The position numbers were made by a program, and so were the translations under genes. Below, piece after piece: positions 52,267-60,950 of a stretch of DNA of 64,000 nt. The stretch covers positions 1-64,000 of the forward strand of contig JADKHM010000019.1 in assembly GCA_016721735.1 (NCBI GenBank), written 5' to 3'. The notes under the pieces are model-generated. The model did not search any database. It had not been told where the DNA came from and was given only the letters and a program-made list of their open reading frames with translations. Position 1 is the first letter of the stretch; each line of letters opens with the position of its first letter. This DNA comes from Flavobacterium sp. GTDB taxonomy: Bacteria; Bacteroidota; Bacteroidia; Flavobacteriales; Flavobacteriaceae.

Positions 52267-54846
52267 ATGAAAAAGAGAATCACATTAATCATTGTCGCAT
52301 TATGTCTCGCACAGTTTGCAAAAGCACAAATCGGAATCGGCACTACTACTCCCAACGCACAACTTGATGTTCGCTCTAGCAATCAAGCAACACCAGCTAA
52401 TAACGATGGAATCTTAATTCCAAAAGTAGATGTGTTTCCGGCAATCAATCCAACGGCTGCGCAACAAAGTATGCTAGTATACCTAACGACACCAGCGATT
52501 TTTCTGGCAACCACTAGACAACCTGGATTTTATTACTGGGATGGTATTTCCGACTGGATCGGCATTTCATCTGCTGCCAATGGTGATCATGATTGGTACG
52601 AACAAGGAACGACAACTGCTCCAAATGCCATAACCGACAATATGTTTCATACAGGAAATGTAGGTATTGGCACAACAACTCCTGCTCACAAATTAGATAT
52701 TGTAGCACCTGGCAATGTCATTGGATTGCGTTTGCTCAGTGGAAACAACAGCGATATAGCTTGGCTTTCTTTAGGAAGAACCAATGAATATGCACAAATT
52801 GGTGCATGTACTCCCGGGACGTTTTTTACCGATGCCTTGGCAGGAGACATGGCCATAAAAAACTACAATACCGGAAAATTATTATTCGGTGCCTCATTTA
52901 TAGATGCAGCTGATATGTCTATCATTCCAGGAGGCAATGTTGGTATCAACACATCAAGCCCAGGCACATTGTTCGATGTCAGAGGTATCAATAATTGGAA
53001 TACTGCCGCAACAGAAGGCGATGTCCGTATTGGAGATCCAACATATCGTCTTAAAATTGGCGTAGCGACAAGTGGTGGAGGCGCAGGTGACATAAGGATT
53101 ACTGCACAAGGAGGAACAAATCGAATCTTTTTAGGAAATTCAGTCAACAATACGCTTACTACCATCGATGGCTTAAATAATCGTATGGGTATTAAAAATG
53201 TAATCCTTCCAAGTTCTGTTTTAGATGTAAATGGGGATTTGGCCTTAAGAGAAGGAACTGCAATTTCAGTTTTAGCAGGTGCAAATGCAGTTGCCTTAAC
53301 AGGTGAATACAGTCATTATCGTTTAACAGGTGCAGCAGGTGCTTTTTCAATTAGTACCATTACTAATGGAAACGACGGTCAAGTACTTACTTTAGTTAAT
53401 GCAACCAATCAAAACATGAGTGTTTTAAATAATAATGTTGTCAACGGAATTTTAACGGGCAACGGAACCAATTTGGTAGCAACGAGTACAGGAAACAATA
53501 GCGTTACTTTAATTTATAATGCTTCTTTAGCACGTTGGATTGTACAATCACACACGGGCATGGCAAATGCTAACTCTTGGAATATTATTGGAAACGCTGG
53601 CACAAATGGAGGAACAACAGTAGCAGTTGGAACTAACTTCATAGGCACCACCGACAATCAAAACATCGATTTTAGAACAAACAATACGTATCGAGGACGC
53701 TTTAGTAGCTTAGGAGAATTTTTTGTAGGTACCCTTAATACCGTACTGACTGGCGACTTAATGAATGCCGTTGGCAATGTTACTTTCCCTTGGGCTACAA
53801 ATGGCTACACCGCTTTTAATGGCGGTGGTGTGTACGGACAAATTACAGGTGGAACTACCACTTTTGGTGGAGTTCAAGGCGAATACAATGGCACCGGCGC
53901 AACAGGTACTGGTGTGCGTGGTCTTGCTTTAACCGCCACTGCAGGAACCTCCTTCACAGCACCTCACACTGGTGTTTCAGGAGGCGCAACTACTTCTGGA
54001 AGTTACAAATTTGGAACTTTTGGCAGCGGAGGAGCATCAATTCGCTCTGGCGCTGTACTAGGAAACGATTTTGGAGTAGCATTCGGAGGCTTAGGATATT
54101 ACTCTTCAGGTCTTTTGGATTATTCTGTATATGGATTTGGAATAGGGTACGCAACTGGTGTAGGTACAGGAAGGATGTCCAACAACATATCAGAAAAAAA
54201 CACCCACGTCGGATTAGGAATTTATGGTGGCGTCATGGGTGGCTGGGTTCGCGGAATGAAATACGGATTCCACACCAAAGGAGAAACCTATAGTTTGTAC
54301 GTTGATGGAAATGGTTATACCAACAAACCACTAGCCTATCTCATCGGGTCCGAAAATCAGAATAAAGTAGCCAGTTTTATGACAACCTCTTTAAAACCTG
54401 AAGTTACAGTGAATGGCAAAGTCAACTTAATCAATGGAAGAGCCTTTGTTCCTTTCGACAATGCTTTTCAACAAATTATTTCCAATATCGACGATGTGAT
54501 CATTACGGCATCTCCCCAAGGTAAATCAAACGGTGTGTATATTGATGAAATTGCCAAAAACGGCTTCTGGATTATTGAAAACAATGACGGTATTTCTAAC
54601 GCTAAAATTTCTTGGATTGCTATTACCAAAATAAAAGGTGCAGAAAACCCAGAAGTCCCGACAGACCTTCTAGAAAAAGATTTTGATTCCAAAATGGACG
54701 GTGTGATGTTCAACGACAATAACAAAATCGACGCTGCTCAAAGTTTATGGTGGGATGGCTCAAAAATTCGTTGGGATAGACCTACGAACGACAAGATCGA
54801 CACCGAAACTGCAAAACTAGCACGTCCAAAAGAAGCGAAAAAATAA
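52267..54846 (+). CDS. Large Gly/Thr/Asn-rich surface protein, paralog 2
   Basis: The protein has 859 residues from the ATG at 52267, which begins a clean signal peptide (MKKRITLIIVALCLAQFAKAQ). Its first 130 mature residues repeat those of paralog 1 closely, including QIGIGTTTPNAQLDVRSSNQ and GTTTAPNAITDNMFHTGNVG. Downstream the two diverge. This one has several GNVGI...TTIDGLNNRMGI segments and a Gly-rich region with QITGGTTTFGGVQGEYNG near 540. Its C-terminus is Asp/Lys-rich with QSLWWDGSKIRWDRP. The shared start and divergent body suggest a common export or anchoring N-terminal module with different displayed segments. It is followed by the same terminator hairpin as paralog 1. Confidence 0.75.
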   Translation: MKKRITLIIVALCLAQFAKAQIGIGTTTPNAQLDVRSSNQATPANNDGILIPKVDVFPAINPTAAQQSMLVYLTTPAIFLATTRQPGFYYWDGISDWIGISSAANGDHDWYEQGTTTAPNAITDNMFHTGNVGIGTTTPAHKLDIVAPGNVIGLRLLSGNNSDIAWLSLGRTNEYAQIGACTPGTFFTDALAGDMAIKNYNTGKLLFGASFIDAADMSIIPGGNVGINTSSPGTLFDVRGINNWNTAATEGDVRIGDPTYRLKIGVATSGGGAGDIRITAQGGTNRIFLGNSVNNTLTTIDGLNNRMGIKNVILPSSVLDVNGDLALREGTAISVLAGANAVALTGEYSHYRLTGAAGAFSISTITNGNDGQVLTLVNATNQNMSVLNNNVVNGILTGNGTNLVATSTGNNSVTLIYNASLARWIVQSHTGMANANSWNIIGNAGTNGGTTVAVGTNFIGTTDNQNIDFRTNNTYRGRFSSLGEFFVGTLNTVLTGDLMNAVGNVTFPWATNGYTAFNGGGVYGQITGGTTTFGGVQGEYNGTGATGTGVRGLALTATAGTSFTAPHTGVSGGATTSGSYKFGTFGSGGASIRSGAVLGNDFGVAFGGLGYYSSGLLDYSVYGFGIGYATGVGTGRMSNNISEKNTHVGLGIYGGVMGGWVRGMKYGFHTKGETYSLYVDGNGYTNKPLAYLIGSENQNKVASFMTTSLKPEVTVNGKVNLINGRAFVPFDNAFQQIISNIDDVIITASPQGKSNGVYIDEIAKNGFWIIENNDGISNAKISWIAITKIKGAENPEVPTDLLEKDFDSKMDGVMFNDNNKIDAAQSLWWDGSKIRWDRPTNDKIDTETAKLARPKEAKK

Positions 54847-54847
54847 A

Positions 54848-55174
54848 TCAACCATATTGCATAAACTTCCAAAACGACCTTGACTTCAAATACTCAAGGT
54901 CGTTTTCGTTTTGATACGCTTCTCGCTCAAAGACAACATTTCGATACGCCACATCTTTATTGCGGTAGCGAATCAATTTCACCAAATAATCCAATCCATA
55001 AATCACAAAAAACGGCAACACTAATAACTCCAATTGCTGCCGTAAATGAATCAGTTCATGATTCATCAATACCAAATCTTGAGACGCATTTCCATCACTA
55101 ACAAACACAAACGGAAACACCGTCATCCCACGAAAACCCTTCGGTACTAAATATTTGCTAACGATCAAAATCAT
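54848..55174 (-). CDS. Small protein with HELIHLRQQ motif (M56-peptidase-like)
   Basis: The protein has 108 residues. MNHELIHLRQQLELLVLPFF near 38 to 57 has the HExxH zinc-peptidase signature inside a short hydrophobic stretch, like the core of M56/BlaR1-type membrane peptidases but without their multiple helices. The end is ENDLEYLKSRSFWKF. It converges with surface paralog 2 with 1 base between. Its 3' coding DNA forms the terminator hairpin of that gene. A truncated remnant of a second copy lies after paralog 1. Function is unknown. Confidence 0.7.
   Translation of the reverse strand: MILIVSKYLVPKGFRGMTVFPFVFVSDGNASQDLVLMNHELIHLRQQLELLVLPFFVIYGLDYLVKLIRYRNKDVAYRNVVFEREAYQNENDLEYLKSRSFWKFMQYG
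54870..54906 (+). terminator. Terminator after surface paralog 2, inside a convergent coding sequence
   Basis: AAAACGACCTTGA pairs with TCAAGGTCGTTTT across CTTCAAATAC. On the minus strand the same bases encode ENDLEYLKSRSFW of the convergent protein. Confidence 0.75.
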
Positions 55175-55188
55175 TCCTTCAAAATTTC

Positions 55189-55196
55189 TAAATTTG
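55189..55196 (+). promoter_or_regulatory. Possible -7 box near the DUF5522 gene
   Basis: TAAATTTG fits TAnnTTTG but ends only 4 bases before the ATG, so use of this box would give an almost leaderless mRNA. Confidence 0.3.
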
Positions 55197-55200
55197 CCCT

Positions 55201-55377
55201 ATGTTCGACCAAAATAAAGAAAATATACCAATCGAAGGCGAAGATTTCTACTTTACCCCCGAAGGCTACAAATGTTTTACCGAAAAATTCCATCTCAAAC
55301 GCGGCTATTGCTGCAAAAGTGGTTGCCGACATTGTCCGTACGGTTTCGACAAAAAAACAGGCGATATCAAAAAATAA
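55201..55377 (+). CDS. DUF5522-type small Cys-rich protein
   Basis: This 58-residue protein begins MFDQNKENIPIEGEDFYFTP and carries the Cys-rich centre GYCCKSGCRHCPYGF (about residues 35 to 49), the mark of the DUF5522 family found across bacteria. The four cysteines and one histidine could bind a metal or Fe-S cluster, but no function is known. It is transcribed divergently from the HELIH protein gene, 26 bases away. The next gene to the right is hutU, after a repeat-rich gap. Confidence 0.8.
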   Translation: MFDQNKENIPIEGEDFYFTPEGYKCFTEKFHLKRGYCCKSGCRHCPYGFDKKTGDIKK

Positions 55378-55378
55378 T

Positions 55379-55470
55379 GGGGCGTTCCCCTGCGGGTCGG
55401 GCTTTCGCACTCGCTTTTTTTGTGCCGTTAACACACCACAAAAAAGAGCTCAGACAATCGCTCAATCCCT
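55379..55470 (+). repeat. GC-rich extragenic repeat before hutU
   Basis: A block starting GGGGCGTTCCCCTGCGGGTC and running through CTTTCGCACTCGC to AAAGAGCTCAGACAATCGCTC. It differs sharply in composition from its surroundings, and similar blocks recur between genes of flavobacteria. No coding potential was seen. Confidence 0.5.
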
Positions 55471-55504
55471 AACGCAGTCTTGCATAAACCAGAAAAATCT
55501 CCTT

Positions 55505-55543
55505 AACTTAGCGACTCAGAAACTCAGTTACTCAGCAACTCAA
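55505..55543 (+). repeat. ACTCAGnA-type short tandem repeat
   Basis: Four imperfect copies of a nine-base word (GACTCAGAA, ACTCAGTT, ACTCAGCA, ACTCAAG) lie just before the hutU start and may include its leader. Confidence 0.55.
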
Positions 55544-55547
55544 GAAA

Positions 55548-57527
55548 ATGACATTCAAAGAACAAATACAACAAGGAATTCCAGCAATTCTACCGCAACC
55601 AAAACCTTACGACCCGGCCATCAATCACGCGCCAAAAAGAAAAGAAATTCTTTCTGCCGACGAAAAAAAATTAGCCCTACGCAATGCCTTACGCTATTTT
55701 GAGCCAGAACATCATGCGGTTCTTATCAAAGAATTCGCTGACGAATTAGAAACATACGGACGTATTTATATGTATCGCTTCCGTCCTGATTATACCATGT
55801 ACGCACGACCGATTTCTGAATATCCAGGAAAATGCGAACAAGCCAAAGCCATCATGCTCATGATTCAAAATAATTTGGATTATGCAGTGGCGCAACATCC
55901 ACATGAACTCATAACCTACGGCGGAAACGGTGCCGTGTTTTCCAATTGGGCGCAGTATCTGCTCACGATGCAATACTTGTCGGAAATGACCGAAGAGCAA
56001 ACGTTAGCCATGTATTCTGGTCATCCAATGGGATTATTTCCATCTCATAAAGACGCGCCAAGAGTGGTCGTAACCAACGGAATGGTGATCCCGAATTACT
56101 CCAAACCAGACGACTGGGAAAAATTCAATGCACTAGGCGTTTCGCAATACGGCCAAATGACAGCGGGAAGTTATATGTATATCGGCCCACAAGGCATTGT
56201 ACACGGAACGACCATCACCGTGCTCAACGGATTTAGAAAAATAAAAAAATCTCCTAAGGGCGGATTGTTCCTTACATCTGGCTTAGGCGGCATGTCGGGT
56301 GCACAACCCAAAGCAGGAAATATTGCAGGTTGCATTACTGTTTGCGCTGAAGTCAATCCAAAAATTACCCACATCCGACATTCACAAGGCTGGATCAACG
56401 AAGTGATTGAAGACATTAACGAATTAGTGCCTCGCGTGCAAAAAGCATTAGCCAATCAAGAAATTGTTTCTATCGCATACCTCGGAAATGTGGTGGATGT
56501 TTGGGAACGATTCGATCAGGAAAACCTCCACATCGATTTGGGTTCAGATCAAACATCCTTACACAATCCTTGGGCGGGTGGCTATTATCCAATTGGGTAT
56601 TCCTTCGAAGAAGCCAACGATATGATGGCGAATAACCCCGATAAATTTAAAGAAGAAGTGCAAAAAACACTCCGTCGACATACCACAGCCATCAACAAAC
56701 ACACGGCAAGAGGAACGTATTTCTTTGATTACGGCAACGCCTTTCTCTTAGAAGCTTCTCGTGCTGGCGCAGATATTATGGCAGAAAACCACATCGATTT
56801 CCGTTACCCAAGTTACGTGCAAGATATCATGGGACCGATGTGCTTCGACTACGGATTCGGTCCATTTCGTTGGGTGTGCGCTTCCGGAAAACCAGAAGAT
56901 TTAGCCAAAACAGATGCCATTGCTTGCGAAGTTCTTGAGGAAATGATGAAAACAGCACCAGAAGAAATTCAACAACAAATGGCCGACAACATCCAATGGA
57001 TAAAAGGCGCACAAGAAAACAAGTTGGTCGTAGGCTCACAAGCAAGAATCTTATATGCTGATTCCGAAGGTAGAATTAAAATTGCTGAAGCATTCAACAA
57101 AGCCATTGCCAAAGGCGAAATTGGCTATGTAATTTTAGGTCGTGATCATCACGATGTTTCTGGAACTGATTCGCCTTACCGAGAAACGTCGAATATTTAT
57201 GACGGCTCTCGATTTACGGCAGATATGGCTATTCAAAATGTAATTGGCGATAGTTTCCGCGGTGCCACTTGGGTTTCTATTCACAATGGCGGCGGTGTCG
57301 GTTGGGGCGAGGTCATCAACGGTGGGTTCGGAATGGTTCTTGACGGCTCTGCTGATGCTTCAAGACGTTTAGAATCGATGTTGTTTTGGGATGTGAATAA
57401 CGGCATTTCTAGAAGAAGTTGGGCGCGAAATGAAGGTGCTATTTTCGCTATTAAAAGAGCGATGGAAAGTCAACCTTTGTTGAAAGTGACCCTGCCAAAC
57501 GAAGTTGATTCTAGTCTACTAGATTAA
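55548..57527 (+). CDS. hutU: Urocanate hydratase
   Basis: It adds water to urocanate to give imidazolone propionate in histidine breakdown, using NAD as an electrophile. The 659-residue protein has the family motifs QYLLTMQYLSEMTEEQTLAM near 124, SGHPMGLFPSH near 145, GQMTAGSYMYIGPQGIVHGT near 201, GGLFLTSGLGGMSGAQPKA near 237 to 255, and a long C-terminal part with GRDHHDVSGTDSPYRETSN. It is longer than the roughly 555-residue Pseudomonas enzyme, as in other Bacteroidota. No other hut gene is in the window. Confidence 0.95.
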   Translation: MTFKEQIQQGIPAILPQPKPYDPAINHAPKRKEILSADEKKLALRNALRYFEPEHHAVLIKEFADELETYGRIYMYRFRPDYTMYARPISEYPGKCEQAKAIMLMIQNNLDYAVAQHPHELITYGGNGAVFSNWAQYLLTMQYLSEMTEEQTLAMYSGHPMGLFPSHKDAPRVVVTNGMVIPNYSKPDDWEKFNALGVSQYGQMTAGSYMYIGPQGIVHGTTITVLNGFRKIKKSPKGGLFLTSGLGGMSGAQPKAGNIAGCITVCAEVNPKITHIRHSQGWINEVIEDINELVPRVQKALANQEIVSIAYLGNVVDVWERFDQENLHIDLGSDQTSLHNPWAGGYYPIGYSFEEANDMMANNPDKFKEEVQKTLRRHTTAINKHTARGTYFFDYGNAFLLEASRAGADIMAENHIDFRYPSYVQDIMGPMCFDYGFGPFRWVCASGKPEDLAKTDAIACEVLEEMMKTAPEEIQQQMADNIQWIKGAQENKLVVGSQARILYADSEGRIKIAEAFNKAIAKGEIGYVILGRDHHDVSGTDSPYRETSNIYDGSRFTADMAIQNVIGDSFRGATWVSIHNGGGVGWGEVINGGFGMVLDGSADASRRLESMLFWDVNNGISRRSWARNEGAIFAIKRAMESQPLLKVTLPNEVDSSLLD

Positions 57528-57680
57528 GAAACTTTCATCGTTTTACTTTTTTGATTTTTAACTGTTAAACATTTTAGAAAAGCAGATTTTCTTTGGTTGA
57601 TGTTGCTTAATTTTGAGTGATTTATACCAAATTTTATTTTCGTTGGTTACAAATAACAAAATGTATAATTTCATTCGAAA

Positions 57681-57801
57681 CCACATAGAAACATAGAATA
57701 AAAAGGGTTTTTTAGACCAATCATTGGTTAACATAGTTATGATTTGCTATGCAAAAATGAAATGCCTTTAAAACTTTCGTAGAAACTATGTTTCTATGTG
57801 G
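57681..57801. repeat. MITE-like element with 16-bp terminal inverted repeats
   Basis: CCACATAGAAACATAG (57681 to 57696) is the exact reverse complement of CTATGTTTCTATGTGG (57786 to 57801). Between them lies an inner palindrome, ACCAATCATTGGT, and no ORF. The 121-base unit occupies most of the 317-base gap between hutU and the DUF4136 gene. The ends resemble a known type of repeat in flavobacterial genomes. Target-site duplications were not evident. Confidence 0.65.
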
Positions 57802-57844
57802 TAAAAAAGAGATTCTAACTTCAGTTCAAGTTTTAAAAATTTAG

Positions 57845-58372
57845 ATGATGAAAGCGATAAAAATCCTACCCTTACTCCTACTCTTTGCTGTTGCTTCCTG
57901 CAGCTCCATTAGAGTTTATTCTGATTATGATAAGAAAGTCGATTTTACCCAATACAAAACCTACGCTTACTACAAAAATGGTATCGACAAAGCGGAAGTT
58001 TCTGACTTAGACAAGAAAAGAATCCTCCGCGCTATTGATGAAGTGATGGCAACAAAAGGCTTCACAAAAAGCGAATCTCCGGATATGCTGATATCTATCA
58101 ACGCCAAGGCAGAACAAAACGTAAACGTCAATCAATATAATTCTGGTTGGGGATTTGGCTGGGGCTGGGGACCGTTTTGGGGCGGAAATACGATGGTTTC
58201 TACTTCAACAGATGGTATTCTCACCATCGACCTCATCGACGCCAAACTAAAAGAACTCATCTGGCAAGGCGAAGGAACCGGTTATCTCACCAAAAACGTG
58301 GATAAGAAAGATGAAAATGTAAAAGAATTTGTGACGCAGATTTTGGCGCAGTATCCACCGGTGAAGAAGTAG
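57845..58372 (+). CDS. DUF4136 lipoprotein
   Basis: The 175-residue lipoprotein has its lipidated Cys near residue 19 (VASC). The DUF4136 domain covers most of the rest, with DYDKKVDFTQYKTYAYYK near 27 to 44 and a Trp/Gly-rich stretch (SGWGFGWGWGPFWGG) near 100 to 114. It continues TDGILTIDLIDAKLKELIWQG near 120. The two Met codons at the start make 57845 or 57848 equally possible. Members are common in Bacteroidota outer membranes; their function is unknown. Confidence 0.88.
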   Translation: MMKAIKILPLLLLFAVASCSSIRVYSDYDKKVDFTQYKTYAYYKNGIDKAEVSDLDKKRILRAIDEVMATKGFTKSESPDMLISINAKAEQNVNVNQYNSGWGFGWGWGPFWGGNTMVSTSTDGILTIDLIDAKLKELIWQGEGTGYLTKNVDKKDENVKEFVTQILAQYPPVKK

Positions 58373-58378
58373 TTGACC

Positions 58379-58401
58379 GTTGTTGGTTGTAAGTTGTACG
58401 T
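58379..58401. repeat. TTGTTGGTTGTAAGTTG-type repeat
   Basis: A short run of GTTGTnnG words starts just after the DUF4136 stop. The complementary type recurs at 58620 to 58654, so the two enclose other repeats of this gap. Confidence 0.5.
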
Positions 58402-58437
58402 TAAAAAAAGTTGAACCGTGATATCGTTTTGTGGTTT

Positions 58438-58475
58438 CCCCTCCTTTGGAGGGGTGCCCAAAGGGCGGGGTGGTT
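58438..58475 (+). repeat. Hairpin repeat with CCCCTCC/GGAGGGG arms
   Basis: CCCCTCC-TTT-GGAGGGG (58438 to 58454) is followed directly by GCCC-AAA-GGGC (58456 to 58466) and GGGGTGG. It is strongly structured, of the sort repeated many times in flavobacterial genomes. Confidence 0.6.
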
Positions 58476-58476
58476 C

Positions 58477-58619
58477 TAGCCCGGATGGCAATGGAAAGCT
58501 TTTTGCAAAAGCGGTTTTGTTTTTCTTGTTGCCGAAACGCGACCAACGGAAGCGCTTTCGGGAACTATAGCAAAACCAACCGATTTGGTGAAAACTTGTA
58601 ATGTACAGCCGGATAAGCT
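58477..58619 (+). repeat. Extragenic repeat family B, copy 2
   Basis: It shares TAGCCCGGATGGCAATGGAA at the left end, GCGACCAACGGAAGC inside, and ACTTGTAATGTACAGCCGGA at the right with copy 1 at 13947 to 14085, in the same orientation. It lies between the DUF4136 gene and the E1 gene. Confidence 0.6.
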
Positions 58620-58655
58620 CCCAACCTACAACTTACAACCTGCAACTTACAACCA

Positions 58656-60719
58656 TTAATACCCCAACAATTCCTCCATCTTCGCTTTTACCTTATCCAC
58701 ATTCGGAATCATGGTTTGCTCTAAAGTACTATTTAAAGGAATCGCAGGTAAATTTTCAGATCCGATGGTCATTGCTGGCGCATCTAAATATCTAAAACAC
58801 TTTTCTTGTATCAGTCCAGCCAAGCTGCGCGAAAACGTATTATTGACTGGTTCTTCAGTAACAATTAAGCACTTTTTGGTTTTTTGTACAGACTTCATGA
58901 TCGCTTCCTCATCCAACGGAAATAAGGTTCTTAAATCGATGATTTCCACTTGATTTTTCATCCCTGCGGACGCATTCAACGCCCAATGTACGCCCATTCC
59001 GTAGGTAATCACAGAAATGGTTTCTTCGGTTTCTTGACCCCAAATTTCCTGAACGATATTGGCTTGACCGAAAGGCAAGATATAATCTTCGCTGGGTTCA
59101 AAAACACGGGCTTCGTCGGTACCTTTCACTTTGCTCCAATACAAACCTTTGTGTTCTAAAATCACCACTGGATTCGGATCGTAATAGGCCGCTTTTAGCA
59201 AACCTTTCAAATCGGCACCATTGCTCGGATAGGCGATTTTGATACCTCGAATATTGGTCAATACGCTTTCTACTGAAGACGAATGATATGGGCCACCGCT
59301 GCCATAAGCGCCAATCGGAACACGCAAAATCATGCTCACGGGCCATTTGCCATTGGTGAGATAACAAGATCGACTCACCTCCGTAAACAACTGGTTCAAT
59401 CCCGGCCAAATGTAATCGGCAAATTGAACCTCAACAATCGGTTTCAATCCGACGGCGGACATGCCGACTGTCGATCCCACGATAAAAGCTTCTTGAATCG
59501 GTGTATTAAAAACGCGCTCATCGCCAAACTTCTGCGCCAAAGTCGCTGCTTCTCTAAACACTCCGCCCAATCGGCCACCTACGTCTTGTCCGTAGAGCAA
59601 ACACTCTGGGTGTTTCTTCATCAGTTCTTCTACGGCAAATAAAGCACAATCGACCATCACGACTTTGTCTTCCCGTTGTGGACTGCGTTCTCCAACTTCT
59701 TCCGTAATCGGTGTTGGAGCAAAATCATGCGTGAATAAATCTTCTGGTTTTGGATCTTCCGCTAATTGCGCTTCCTCAAAATCAGCTTTGACTTTTATAA
59801 TGGCGTCTTGTTCTATTTTTGAAATAGCTGCTGAAGTAAATCCAGCGTCTAACAATTGTTGTTGCAAAACGGGATACGGATCTCTCGACTTCGCTTCGTC
59901 TAAATCATCGCGATACCATTCCATTCGCACCCCAGATGTATGGTGGTTTAACAACGGAACTTTTGCATGCACTAAAAACGGACGACGCTCTTTCCGCATG
60001 GTTTCCAACACATTTTGAATCGCCAAATAGCTTTCGGTGAAGTTAGCCCCGTCGATCGAAATGGCTTCAATGCCGTGAAATCCCTTCGCATATTCAAACG
60101 CATTTTGGGCTCTCGTTTCTTTAGCATTTGCGGAAATATCCCAGCCGTTGTCTTGTACCAAATACAAAATTGGCAATTGTTTTAAAGCTGCCATTTGGAA
60201 CGCTTCCGCTACTTCGCCTTCTGTCACAGAGGCATCGCCTAAGGAACAAACAACAATCGGTTTCTGTTGATTTTTATCTTCAATGCCAATATTTTCCTGA
60301 TACCAAAATCCCATCGCCGCGCCAGTTGCTGGAATCGCTTGCATTCCCGTTGCGGATGATTGATGTGGAATCTTAGGTTTATCAGCATCGCGCAAACTCG
60401 GATGGCAATAGTACGTTCTGCCGCCCGAAAACGGATCGTCGCGTTTCGCCATGAGTTGCAACATCAAATCGTACGGCCGCATACCAATGCCCAACAACAT
60501 CGAATCGTCTCGATAATACGGAAAGGCAAAATCCTGCGGCAACAATTGCATCGCTACGGCTATTTGAATCGCTTCGTGTCCACGTGACGTCGCATGCACA
60601 TACTTGGAGACGATTTTAAAATTCTCCTCATACAACTCCGTCATCGCCTTCGCGGTTGCCATGGTGGCGAATGCTTGCTCTAAAATGATCTTATTCAATG
60701 TCTTTTCTACCAATTCCAT
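58656..60719 (-). CDS. 2-oxoacid (probably branched-chain) dehydrogenase E1, fused alpha and beta subunits
   Basis: This thiamine-diphosphate enzyme decarboxylates 2-oxoacids and passes the acyl group to E2. The 687-residue protein contains an alpha-type half (about 1 to 325) with GDASVTEGEVAEAF near 165 and VQDNGWDISAN near 193, the thiamine pyrophosphate motif. A beta-type half (about 345 to 680) has YGQDVGGRLGGVFREA near 380, VGMSAVGLKPIVEVQFADY and GPYHSSSVES near 480. Fused E1 chains are common in Bacteroidota. The neighbouring ilvE and E2 genes favour a branched-chain 2-oxoacid dehydrogenase over pyruvate dehydrogenase. The end overlaps no other gene. Confidence 0.9.
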   Translation of the reverse strand: MELVEKTLNKIILEQAFATMATAKAMTELYEENFKIVSKYVHATSRGHEAIQIAVAMQLLPQDFAFPYYRDDSMLLGIGMRPYDLMLQLMAKRDDPFSGGRTYYCHPSLRDADKPKIPHQSSATGMQAIPATGAAMGFWYQENIGIEDKNQQKPIVVCSLGDASVTEGEVAEAFQMAALKQLPILYLVQDNGWDISANAKETRAQNAFEYAKGFHGIEAISIDGANFTESYLAIQNVLETMRKERRPFLVHAKVPLLNHHTSGVRMEWYRDDLDEAKSRDPYPVLQQQLLDAGFTSAAISKIEQDAIIKVKADFEEAQLAEDPKPEDLFTHDFAPTPITEEVGERSPQREDKVVMVDCALFAVEELMKKHPECLLYGQDVGGRLGGVFREAATLAQKFGDERVFNTPIQEAFIVGSTVGMSAVGLKPIVEVQFADYIWPGLNQLFTEVSRSCYLTNGKWPVSMILRVPIGAYGSGGPYHSSSVESVLTNIRGIKIAYPSNGADLKGLLKAAYYDPNPVVILEHKGLYWSKVKGTDEARVFEPSEDYILPFGQANIVQEIWGQETEETISVITYGMGVHWALNASAGMKNQVEIIDLRTLFPLDEEAIMKSVQKTKKCLIVTEEPVNNTFSRSLAGLIQEKCFRYLDAPAMTIGSENLPAIPLNSTLEQTMIPNVDKVKAKMEELLGY

Positions 60720-60731
60720 ATTGTTGTTTTT

Positions 60732-60803
60732 GGGCAGCTCATCCCGCTTTCGCCTTTATCTTTGTTCGTCGCCTCACAAAGGATATCGGCTCTATCGCGG
60801 CTG
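60732..60803 (+). repeat. Extragenic repeat family A, copy 2
   Basis: It starts GGGCAGCTCATCCCGCTTTCGC and includes AAAGGATATCGGCTCTATCG, matching the layout of copy 1 at 9611 to 9679. It is found between E1 and ilvE, directly upstream of E1. Confidence 0.5.
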
Positions 60804-60856
60804 CGCATTCAATTCCTATTCAAATTTTTCTTAAAAAAGTGACTGATTCTATTTGA

Positions 60857-60923
60857 CCACAGATTTTACTGATGATGCGGATTAACACAGATAAAAAATA
60901 AGTTAAATCCGCCAAATCAGTGG
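60857..60923. repeat. Inverted-repeat element, CCACAGATTT type
   Basis: CCACAGATTT at the left end matches AAATCAGTGG at the right end as an inverted repeat. Inside, GCGGATTAAC pairs with GTTAAATCCGC with one bulged base. The structure resembles dispersed flavobacterial repeats. Confidence 0.5.
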
Positions 60924-60950
60924 CAAAAAACAACTTGAATTCGATTCAAA

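Noticed and set aside
49127..54846. Prophage tail fibre genes
   Set aside because: The Gly-rich repeats look fibre-like, but both proteins have signal peptides and no phage structural genes are nearby.
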